The notes under the pieces were generated by a model, which was given only the letters and a program-made list of their open reading frames with translations, had not been told where the DNA came from and made no database searches. 7,900 nt of DNA from contig QHWF01000378.1 of the NCBI GenBank assembly GCA_003222455.1, positions 1 through 7,900 on the forward strand, given 5' to 3'. Within the stretch, counting starts at the first letter, position 1, and each line of letters starts with the position of its first letter. The DNA is from Acidobacteriota bacterium (lineage in GTDB: Bacteria; Acidobacteriota; Vicinamibacteria; Vicinamibacterales; CAVVIG01). Made by a program: the position numbers and the translations under genes. Positions 1 through 7,010 of the stretch are shown piece by piece.

Positions 1-417
1 CGGACGCACAGGGTGGTCGCCGTCACCGCCGGTCACGGCGAGACCAGAGTCACCGCCGATGTCGCGTTGCTTCAGCCGGACGCCGCGTTCTGGCCTGTAC
101 CGAGCATTGCGATCGTGCGGGGCACCGTGCTCGGCGCCGCCGACTTCACCGCGTACTACGGCTCGGAGGCGATGGGGCGGTTTGCCATCCGCGACGGCAA
201 GCCGGACTTCACGGCGCCGATCGCGCGCGATCAATGGCGCACGCTGCGCGCGGAAGGTCAGTTCGACGCCGTGCTGTACGCGGGAAAAGGGCCATCGCCG
301 ACGGTCGATCTCGATCCGGCACGCTGCGCCGACAAGGCGGACATCCAGGAACACCTGCGGCGCGCGGCCGTGACGGGATTGCCGCCCAACCGCCTGAAGC
401 AACTCTGCGGCCTGTGA
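1..417 (+). CDS. C-terminal part of an unrecognised protein (5' end outside window)
   Basis: The frame is open from the first base to a TGA at 415-417, giving about 138 residues, so the start lies upstream of the window; a GTG at 13 is in frame but need not be the start. The visible part is soluble, without membrane segments. It has a strand-rich stretch (SIAIVRGTVLGAADF), a FDAVLYAGKG segment, and an end with two cysteines, one in ARCADK and one close to the terminus (KQLCGL). FDAVLY loosely recalls the end of erythromycin-esterase-like or ChaN-like proteins, but this is too weak to name a function. It converges with the minus-strand gene that ends at 432, only 14 bases away, and no convincing terminator lies between them. 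Reality of the gene is likely; function is unknown. Confidence 0.6.
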   Translation, partial: RTHRVVAVTAGHGETRVTADVALLQPDAAFWPVPSIAIVRGTVLGAADFTAYYGSEAMGRFAIRDGKPDFTAPIARDQWRTLRAEGQFDAVLYAGKGPSPTVDLDPARCADKADIQEHLRRAAVTGLPPNRLKQLCGL

Positions 418-431
418 ACCTCGAGGTCACG

Positions 432-617
432 TCACGGCTCATTGGAGGTCGAGGTCGAGATCCGCTCGATCCCGACAAAGACTCCATGTTCGTACGGTGG
501 ATCCCATTCGTTGGTCGCCTGCGCCAGCTCGAACCACAAGTCCCATGCGCGTGCGAGCTCTTCCTCGGTCATCTCGCGAAGGTTGAGGTCGTCGTCACTC
601 AGGAGGGCCACGTTCAC
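432..617 (-). CDS. Small hypothetical protein, 61 aa
   Basis: This is a 61-residue acidic protein starting with GTG at 617-615. It has a compact helical-looking core (LREMTEEELARAWDLWFELA) followed by QATNEWDPPYEHGVF. The composition looks like a genuine small protein rather than a chance frame: charged and aromatic residues alternate in a plausible amphipathic pattern and there is no arginine/alanine bias of the kind seen in antisense frames. Its GTG overlaps the stop of the preceding small gene in a GTGA motif, which suggests translational coupling. The last residues (ISTSTSNEP) come from a short DNA repeat of TCGACC and may not matter for folding. I recognise no family. The job is unknown; a small helical regulator or an accessory subunit is only a guess. 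Confidence 0.5.
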   Translation of the reverse strand: MNVALLSDDDLNLREMTEEELARAWDLWFELAQATNEWDPPYEHGVFVGIERISTSTSNEP

Positions 618-787
618 TCACGTTCTTCGAGCGGCTGCGGCGGCAACAGGGCGGCGGCCAGCTGGCATGCGGCCTCGTGCGCGTCCGGCAGCGGCAGGCT
701 GTCGATCAGCGACCGGCGGAACTCGATGAGGTACTGTTCGGCGGCCTTGTGATAGACCGCCAGCCGCCTCCGATCCGCCTGCTGCAA
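614..787 (-). CDS. Small hypothetical protein, 57 aa, TTG start, overlapping the next gene
   Basis: On the minus strand a frame runs from TTG at 787-785 to TGA at 616-614, encoding 57 residues. The sequence begins MQQADRRRLAVYHKAAEQYL and continues with IEFRRSLIDSLPLPDAHEAA and an alanine/leucine-rich helix ending QPLEERE. It reads as two or three amphipathic helices with balanced charge, which supports real coding. No ATG or GTG is available in frame before an upstream stop, so TTG is the best start; AGGT just before it is a modest ribosome site. The start directly abuts the 9-bp repeat block at 787-840, and the frame stays open through the repeat as S-x-R triplets, so the original start may have been lost or displaced by the repeat. 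The stop overlaps the GTG of the following gene by 4 bases. Family not recognised. Confidence 0.45.
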   Translation of the reverse strand: MQQADRRRLAVYHKAAEQYLIEFRRSLIDSLPLPDAHEAACQLAAALLPPQPLEERE

Positions 788-830
788 ATCTGACCTACCT
801 GACCTTTCTGACCTCCTCGACCTTTCGGAC

Positions 831-840
<10 letters not shown>
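787..840 (-). repeat. Six tandem 9-bp units, consensus GGTCAGNNA
   Basis: Read on the minus strand from 840 down to 787 the sequence divides exactly into six 9-bp units. Every unit begins GGTC, and the first and fifth are identical (GGTCAGGTA). The period is a multiple of three, so reading frames pass through without interruption. The block contains the stop codon (TAG, 833-831) and last codons of the hydrolase gene and ends immediately before the TTG start of the small gene. Its phase-perfect period over 54 bases is directly visible; its origin (slippage, or part of a dispersed intergenic element) is inferred. Confidence 0.85.
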
Positions 841-2813
<1,973 letters not shown>

Positions 2814-2830
2814 GGCGCGATGATAGCGCC
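2814..2830 (-). promoter_or_regulatory. Possible -10 box inside an inverted repeat just before the hydrolase start
   Basis: On the minus strand GGCGC, seven bases, GCGCC sits directly against the ATG at 2813. The loop holds TATCAT (2825-2820), five of six matches to a -10 box. The A of ATG lies seven bases beyond that box, which would give a leaderless mRNA and would explain the absence of a ribosome site. The matching -35 position (GCTCCA, 17-base spacer) is poor, so this is a weak call; the inverted repeat could be an operator or chance in GC-rich DNA. Confidence 0.25.
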
Positions 2831-2907
2831 TTCCGTCTCTGCTGGAGCGCGAAAGCTCCTGACGTGGCGCGCGAAGCCTGAGAGCGTGTGAAGAAACCTA
2901 CATTAAG

Positions 2908-2934
2908 CGCCGAGACCGCGGAGCCCGCAGAGAA
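2908..2934. repeat. Three degenerate 9-bp units, consensus CGCNGAGNN
   Basis: The sequence at 2908-2934 divides into three adjacent 9-bp units: CGCCGAGAC, CGCGGAGCC and CGCAGAGAA. It lies in the gene-free stretch between the hydrolase and the protease gene. Similar CGCAGAG-rich arrays occur between genes in many environmental bacteria, which is recollection and was not checked. The rest of 2814-2996 shows no open frame that looks coding and no clear terminator. Confidence 0.55.
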
Positions 2935-2996
2935 AAGTCTTGGAAAAACAGCAGGGCTGGTGGCGGGCTAACGCCGTGTTGCTCCCGGATGCGGTG

Positions 2997-3506
2997 TCAG
3001 ACGGCCAGCCTGACCGATCCGTCTCTCCCGTCGTAGACCAAGAGCATCCCCTGGAAGAGGGTACGCCCAAGGAGGGCTTGATGCGGTTGGTTGCCGGCCT
3101 TGAGCTTGACGCCCATGAATCGACCGTATTGGATGATGCCTAGCGCTGCGATCCGAACGTGCCCAAGGTAGACGTTAAATTTTTCTTTTCCGCCGATCCC
3201 GCTTCCGTCTTGATGATCGATCAGAGGAAGCTGAAGCTGCTGCGCAAGATCTTCGTCGATGCAGCTGTCGCCCGCTCCCGTGTCAATCAGTGCCTCGACG
3301 AGCTGTGACGGGGGCTGAGCGTGCGCTGACGCAATAGCTTGCTGTACGACCGCCGGATCGGAATGGAAAAGGTCAGGATTGAAACCGATTTCAACGGCCG
3401 TCGTTGGTCCCTTCATCACGAGAGCGTCACGTCCTGACAGGACCTTCGGTGGGTTCGACCCACGAATAATTGAGACCGGGGGAAAGCCGCAATTGGCGAT
3501 CGGCAT
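2997..3506 (-). CDS. Retropepsin-like aspartic protease family protein
   Basis: This 169-residue cytosolic protein (no signal peptide or membrane segment) carries the hallmarks of a single-lobe, retroviral-type aspartic protease. The catalytic motif ALIDTGAGDSCID has Asp75 in DTGA; a flap-like GSGIGG is at 101-106; the second hydrophobic-Gly motif is ALLGRTLFQGMLLVYDG (144-160). Such enzymes act as homodimers, each chain giving one Asp. Length is normal for bacterial members. Residues 1-30 before the first strand (TTAVEIGF) are variable, and Met31 is an alternative start. The ATG at 3506 is preferred because it lies 9 bases after the stop of the upstream small gene, which suggests an operon with coupled translation; there is no strong ribosome site of its own. 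The substrate is unknown. Confidence 0.82.
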   Translation of the reverse strand: MPIANCGFPPVSIIRGSNPPKVLSGRDALVMKGPTTAVEIGFNPDLFHSDPAVVQQAIASAHAQPPSQLVEALIDTGAGDSCIDEDLAQQLQLPLIDHQDGSGIGGKEKFNVYLGHVRIAALGIIQYGRFMGVKLKAGNQPHQALLGRTLFQGMLLVYDGRDGSVRLAV

Positions 3507-3515
3507 TGATCGTTT

Positions 3516-3779
3516 TCAGCCGATCGCGCGCTGGCGAAACAGTACAGATGCTGGCAATGTGGGAGCAGGCGCGCCAACTTGCCGGATCAAGTATGGTCCG
3601 CGGCCAAACCGAGCAACCGCTTCCGCTGCTGCGGCGTTCAGCGTGTCCCACGCCCCGATGAATTCCTCTCCTTTGAAGACAACAAATTTGCCCGGATACA
3701 CCTTTTCCAGCTCCGGAAGTTTCTTTTCGTATGCTTGAATTTCAGTTCCGAGCACGTTGCTCGTCGTGTCGGCTGCCAT
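3516..3779 (-). CDS. Small DUF5678-like protein, 87 aa
   Basis: An 87-residue protein starts at ATG 3779-3777. The frame could be extended upstream to 3905, but that extension would overlap the -10 and -35 boxes at 3838-3866, while the chosen ATG has a GAGG ribosome site six bases before it. The N-terminal part (EIQAYEKKLPELEKVY) is a helix; the core is PGKFVVFKGEEFIGAWDTLNAA followed by ARFGRGPYLIRQVGAP. The PGK[FWY]V...G pattern followed by a helix and a final strand is what I associate with DUF5678-type small proteins; the match is from memory. No catalytic residues stand out. It is the first gene of an operon with the retropepsin-like protease and could be its partner, regulator or substrate. 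Confidence 0.72.
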   Translation of the reverse strand: MAADTTSNVLGTEIQAYEKKLPELEKVYPGKFVVFKGEEFIGAWDTLNAAAAEAVARFGRGPYLIRQVGAPAPTLPASVLFRQRAIG

Positions 3780-3802
3780 TTGGTCCCTCACCCCTAAAGG
3801 GG
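3780..3802 (-). promoter_or_regulatory. Leader hairpin and ribosome binding site of the small DUF5678-like gene
   Basis: On the minus strand a short hairpin (CCCC, loop TTTA, GGGG at 3802-3791) is followed at once by the ribosome site GAGG (3789-3786) with a six-base spacer to ATG at 3779. The spacing supports this start over the upstream in-frame alternative. The hairpin could modulate access to the ribosome site, but its short stem makes this speculative. Confidence 0.5.
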
Positions 3803-3837
3803 CCGTCGGCTGAAGGGCGAATATTTTATGATTTTTC

Positions 3838-3866
3838 AGTTTATCCAGCAAGCTCTTTAGTGTCAA
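3838..3866 (-). promoter_or_regulatory. Sigma70-type promoter for the DUF5678-like/protease operon
   Basis: On the minus strand a perfect -35 box TTGACA (3866-3861) is followed after exactly 17 bases by TAAACT (3843-3838), a four-of-six -10 box. The region is locally AT-rich compared with its surroundings. A second overlapping pair, TTGCTG, 17 bases, TAAAAT, ends slightly further downstream. Transcription would start near 3831, leaving a leader of about 50 bases before the ATG at 3779. The promoter lies in the 195-base gap after hsdM, so the protease operon need not depend on hsd transcription. Confidence 0.6.
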
Positions 3867-3974
3867 TTCCTTGCCAACAGAAGCTCGAGACTCCAAACGT
3901 GGCACAGACTGCGGAACGGCGCGCGCAAGCGGCGCGGTGGCCTGCCTGCCCGATGGCTTTTCCTTGCACCCTGG

Positions 3975-5744
3975 CTACGACGTGTCTGTCAAAGCCCTGA
4001 GCCTTGCGATGGCTCCCGCCATTTCGCGTCCCTTCGCGTCGATCAGGTCGAGCAACTCTGTCGGCGTTCGTCGATCGACGTCTGTCTTGCGGTTCGGATT
4101 GACCGCTTTGAGATCGTAGACGGCGTTGTCAATGTCCTCGGCCTTATTGGTTGCCTCGCGTGCATCCTTCAGAAGGCTTGAGATCTCTGTCTCGGTTTCA
4201 GCAATGGCTGGCTGATCGCGCCGCTTCGCTTTCTTCAGCTCACCAAGGCGATCCTTGGCCCGCTCGGCCTCCTGAGACTTCGCTCGCGCCGTGTCCCTGA
4301 ACGGCTGGGCGTCGGCTGCCGCCTTCGCCTTACGCGCCAACAGATCGAGGGTCCACGAGCGGTCGGAGTCTTCGCGCGCGGCGAGCTTTGCGGCGAAATC
4401 CTCGAAGTGCGTCAGCGTGAGCGGTGTCTTCTTGCCGACCTTCACATCAGACAGGTCGTAGTACCAGATCTTCTCCGTCGGTTTGCCTTTGGTGAAGAAG
4501 AGGAGGTTGGTCTTCACTCCGGCGCCGGCGGCGCTGAAGACTCCGCCGGGCAGCGAGAGGATGCACCATAGATCGCATTCGTCAGTGAGCTTGCGCTTGG
4601 TCTTGACGAACGCGTCCTCGTTCGTGCGGAACAGCACGCCTTCGTCGATAACCATGCCGCAACGGCCGCCGTTCGTTTTCAGTGCGCGGATGACGTGCTG
4701 CAGAAAGAGCACCTGAGTCGCACTGGTTCGGTAGTCGAAGTTCGTCTGAGCTGCCGCGCTCTCCTTTCCGCCGAAAGGCGGGTTCGTGAGGATGACGTCG
4801 AACTGTTTGGGCGCGCCGGCAAACAACCCGCCGTACACCTCGTCTTCGGTGAGCGCGTTGCCGTGCCAGATGTTCGGACGGTCGATCCCGTGCAGGATCA
4901 GATTCGCCAGCCCGATCGGATAGATCAGGTTCTCCTTCTCTCGCCCCCAGAACGTTTCCTGCCTGAAACGCGCGACGGCCGGCCCGGAGATCTTGGCACC
5001 GATCTTCGGCTTCATATACTCGGCTGCCTGCGCAAGGAAGCCGCCGGTGCCACAGCACGGGTCGTAGACGGTCTCGCCGATTGTCGGCGCGATGGCACGG
5101 ACCATGGCGCGGATCACTTCGCGCGGCGTGAAAAACTGGCCCGCGTCGGAGCCTTTCTCTCCCATCTTCAGCAGGAGGCCTTCGTAGATCTGGCTGAGAG
5201 CGAAGACGTGCGTATCGTCGATGCCTTCGTTCGTGATCTCGTGGACCTTGTCGAGCACGTCCAGCAGGTTCTTCTCGGTGTCGATCCTTGTCTTTTCGAC
5301 GCCGGACATGATTTCAGAGATCACTTTCTGGCGCGGCGTCGCGTTCGGCTTGTCCTTCAGCTTTTTCAGACAGGGAATCAGATCGCCGTTCACGAAATGC
5401 ATGAACGCTTTATTTCCCGCATCGTCAAGCTCTTTGCGCTTGTTCGGCTTCGCCTTCGCTGATTCGAGCGGCGCGGCCCAGTCTTTCCAGCGGTAGGGTT
5501 TCTTGAGCGAGGAGGCGTACGATGCGCCGACCGCGTCCGCTTCCTGCTCCTCACGGTCTTCGGTTTCGTCGAGGATGCGGAGGAAAAGGATCCAGGTCAG
5601 CTCGGGGACGTACTGCAGCGCGCTGGCGACGTTGCCGCGGCGCATGATGTCGCAGACTGACTTGATGGCGAGGTCTACAGATTGTTGCGTCGCGAACTTC
5701 CTGGCGCTTTTCTTCGCGCCGGCCGGAGTCGGAGGTCCAGGCAC
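3975..5744 (-). CDS. hsdM: Type I restriction-modification system, DNA methyltransferase (M) subunit
   Basis: HsdM of 589 residues transfers methyl from S-adenosylmethionine to adenine N6 at the site chosen by HsdS, and in complex with HsdR allows cleavage of unmodified DNA. Residues about 15-165 are the HsdM N-terminal helical domain; about 170-460 are the N6-methylase domain, with GQFFTPREV (202-210), the SAM-binding motif YDPCCGTGGFL (227-237) and the catalytic motif NPPF (321-324). Residues about 470-545 are a charged coiled coil, then AVYDLKAVNPN and a final helix; this tail is, as I recall, usual for the EcoEI-like subfamily. The start is GTG at 5744, four bases after the hsdS stop, with GGAG 12 bases before it. 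An in-frame extension to 6038 overlaps hsdS and reads as low-quality shadow sequence, so it is not used. All key motifs are intact. Confidence 0.95.
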   Translation of the reverse strand: MPGPPTPAGAKKSARKFATQQSVDLAIKSVCDIMRRGNVASALQYVPELTWILFLRILDETEDREEQEADAVGASYASSLKKPYRWKDWAAPLESAKAKPNKRKELDDAGNKAFMHFVNGDLIPCLKKLKDKPNATPRQKVISEIMSGVEKTRIDTEKNLLDVLDKVHEITNEGIDDTHVFALSQIYEGLLLKMGEKGSDAGQFFTPREVIRAMVRAIAPTIGETVYDPCCGTGGFLAQAAEYMKPKIGAKISGPAVARFRQETFWGREKENLIYPIGLANLILHGIDRPNIWHGNALTEDEVYGGLFAGAPKQFDVILTNPPFGGKESAAAQTNFDYRTSATQVLFLQHVIRALKTNGGRCGMVIDEGVLFRTNEDAFVKTKRKLTDECDLWCILSLPGGVFSAAGAGVKTNLLFFTKGKPTEKIWYYDLSDVKVGKKTPLTLTHFEDFAAKLAAREDSDRSWTLDLLARKAKAAADAQPFRDTARAKSQEAERAKDRLGELKKAKRRDQPAIAETETEISSLLKDAREATNKAEDIDNAVYDLKAVNPNRKTDVDRRTPTELLDLIDAKGREMAGAIARLRALTDTS

Positions 5745-5748
5745 GGTG

Positions 5749-6996
5749 CTAGGAATCTCCGTTGAATGCTGCGCGCAGGACAGCCGCCGGCAAAGCCTCG
5801 ACGGCGCCGATTTCTTCGCGACATCGCGCGGCGACGGATTCTGAGGCCTCGAGGCGTCGCGAGAGATCGGCGAGCACACGGCGCTGGACGTCGAGCGACG
5901 GAACCGGAACTTTGAGGGCGGCAAGGATGGGAGCATTGATCCCATCACGCGTCGCACCGCGCCCTGCGGCGTGGCGAACTTGGCTGAGCACAGCGGCATC
6001 ACCACGAACCGCGGCAGAGATGAAGCCAGGTTCAACACGCCGCCGATCGAACGCGACCCGAAGCAAATGGTAGGACATCAACCAGCCTGCGCACCCGGCG
6101 TCGACAACTGCGGAACGTCCCACGCTGCCGCTCCGTGTAAAGAGCATGTCTCCCTCCCGCAGCCTGTATCGATCGAGATCTTCCGCCTTCTCGGCCGTTA
6201 CGTGGTCGAGCCGTTCGAGATTGAGTACGCCGTTTTTTACATTTCCGATGTTAAGGACCGGCACGCCTTCGGACTTGAATTCTGACGACGGGAGTTGCGC
6301 GCCGAATGGCCCGGTCTGAACCGTGTCGCCTCGCGATGGATCACCCAGAGTCTCAATCGCCAGCCGCGGCCATCCGCTCGCTTCCGACGCGTCGAAGACC
6401 TGGCGAAGGTAGGCGGCCGGAAGAGCCTCGGCGGCGGCGAGGCGGGCTTCGGCGGCGGCTCTGGCAGCGTCCACAGAAGCCAATGAATCGTTCAACTCCG
6501 CCGCAATCCGTCGCTGAGTGAAGACGGAGGGCAGCGGTAGTTCAACTCGTTCAACCTGGGCTGGCGATATGTGTGGGACCCCCAAGCTCTGATCGTGGCC
6601 CCGAATTGCGTCAATGAACTGCGGTGACCGGAGAAATGCGTAAAAGTAGGCTGCATCCAACTGATCCGAATCGAGCTTGAAGCGCGCGACTCGCTGATTG
6701 ATAAACCCTGGCAGATCGTCCGCAACTATCCGAGCAACCTTGAGACCGTTGGCGACGATCGGACGATCAAGTGTGAGGACGATATCTCGGTCGTTCAAAA
6801 GAAAGTCCCGAAAGCGGCTGAGCAAGTCACGATCGATGAAAACCGTATCGTCCCAATCGAGGAAGCCTTGGTGAATGTTCGTGTTTCTTAGCAGCCGGAC
6901 CCCGCTCTTGACAAACCATCCACTTTTGAACGCAAAGCCGGTTTGAACAGGTGCGACCTCTCCAATTCTCCGTGTCCCGATGCCATTTGCGATCAA
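5749..6996 (-). CDS. hsdS: Type I restriction-modification system, DNA specificity (S) subunit
   Basis: HsdS of 415 residues recognises a bipartite DNA site and anchors two HsdM and two HsdR copies. It has the classical two-repeat design. The first target-recognition domain spans about 8-160 (RRIGEVAPVQTGFAFKSG; VRLLRNTNI), followed by a helical spacer about 160-205 with RRIAAELND and EALPAAYLRQVF. The second spans about 208-370 (VPVLNIGNV; EGDMLFTRSGSVGRSAVV), followed by a matching helix ending EALPAAVLRAAF. Length is normal and both halves look intact. The start is taken as TTG at 6996-6994: AAGGA lies 9 bases upstream and no ATG or GTG fits. An in-frame extension to 7062 would run into hsdR. 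The gene begins 13 bases after the hsdR stop and ends 4 bases before hsdM. The DNA site cannot be predicted from sequence alone. Confidence 0.94.
   Translation of the reverse strand: MIANGIGTRRIGEVAPVQTGFAFKSGWFVKSGVRLLRNTNIHQGFLDWDDTVFIDRDLLSRFRDFLLNDRDIVLTLDRPIVANGLKVARIVADDLPGFINQRVARFKLDSDQLDAAYFYAFLRSPQFIDAIRGHDQSLGVPHISPAQVERVELPLPSVFTQRRIAAELNDSLASVDAARAAAEARLAAAEALPAAYLRQVFDASEASGWPRLAIETLGDPSRGDTVQTGPFGAQLPSSEFKSEGVPVLNIGNVKNGVLNLERLDHVTAEKAEDLDRYRLREGDMLFTRSGSVGRSAVVDAGCAGWLMSYHLLRVAFDRRRVEPGFISAAVRGDAAVLSQVRHAAGRGATRDGINAPILAALKVPVPSLDVQRRVLADLSRRLEASESVAARCREEIGAVEALPAAVLRAAFNGDS
5757..5760 (-). promoter_or_regulatory. Ribosome binding site of hsdM within the end of hsdS
   Basis: GGAG on the minus strand lies 12 bases before the GTG start of hsdM, inside the last codons of hsdS. 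The spacing is long but acceptable, and it is consistent with coupled translation across the 4-base gap. It helps choose the GTG, since no ATG lies nearby in frame. Confidence 0.4.
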
Positions 6997-7005
6997 CGTC
7001 GTTGG

Positions 7006-7010
7006 TCCTT
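7006..7010 (-). promoter_or_regulatory. Ribosome binding site of hsdS overlapping the hsdR stop
   Basis: AAGGA on the minus strand starts at the last base of the hsdR TGA (7012-7010) and stands nine bases before the TTG at 6996. It is the best support for a TTG start of hsdS and suggests that ribosomes finishing hsdR could re-initiate on hsdS. Confidence 0.55.

Noticed and set aside
418..431. Short palindrome ACCTCGAGGT near the convergent gene ends as a terminator
   Set aside because: There is no loop and no T-run; a 10-base palindrome of this kind is expected by chance.
2966..2990. GGCTAACGCC as a possible attC recombination site core
   Set aside because: The partner GTTRRRY core is missing and no paired inner boxes or integrase are seen.
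2940..2996. Possible intrinsic terminator after the protease gene (GGCG/CGCC stem, TTTTT about 20 bases on)
   Set aside because: The stem is only 4 bp and the T-run is not adjacent to it.
2940..3143. Plus-strand open frame of 67 codons
   Set aside because: It overlaps the end of the protease gene in antisense and has no features of a real protein.
3780..3905. N-terminal extension of the DUF5678-like gene to 3905
   Set aside because: It would translate through the promoter boxes; the ATG at 3779 has a well-spaced GAGG site.
3906..3974. GC-rich hairpin after hsdM (CGCGC/GCGCG) as terminator
   Set aside because: The stem is short, formed from simple CG alternation, and no T-run follows.
4695..5462. 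Plus-strand open frame of 255 codons opposite hsdM
   Set aside because: Antisense shadow; hsdM has all methyltransferase motifs in this region.
5745..6038. N-terminal extension of hsdM to an ATG at 6038
   Set aside because: The extension overlaps hsdS for almost 300 bases and reads as Ser/Arg/Pro-rich shadow sequence. The GTG at 5744 fits the family's N-terminus and the junction.
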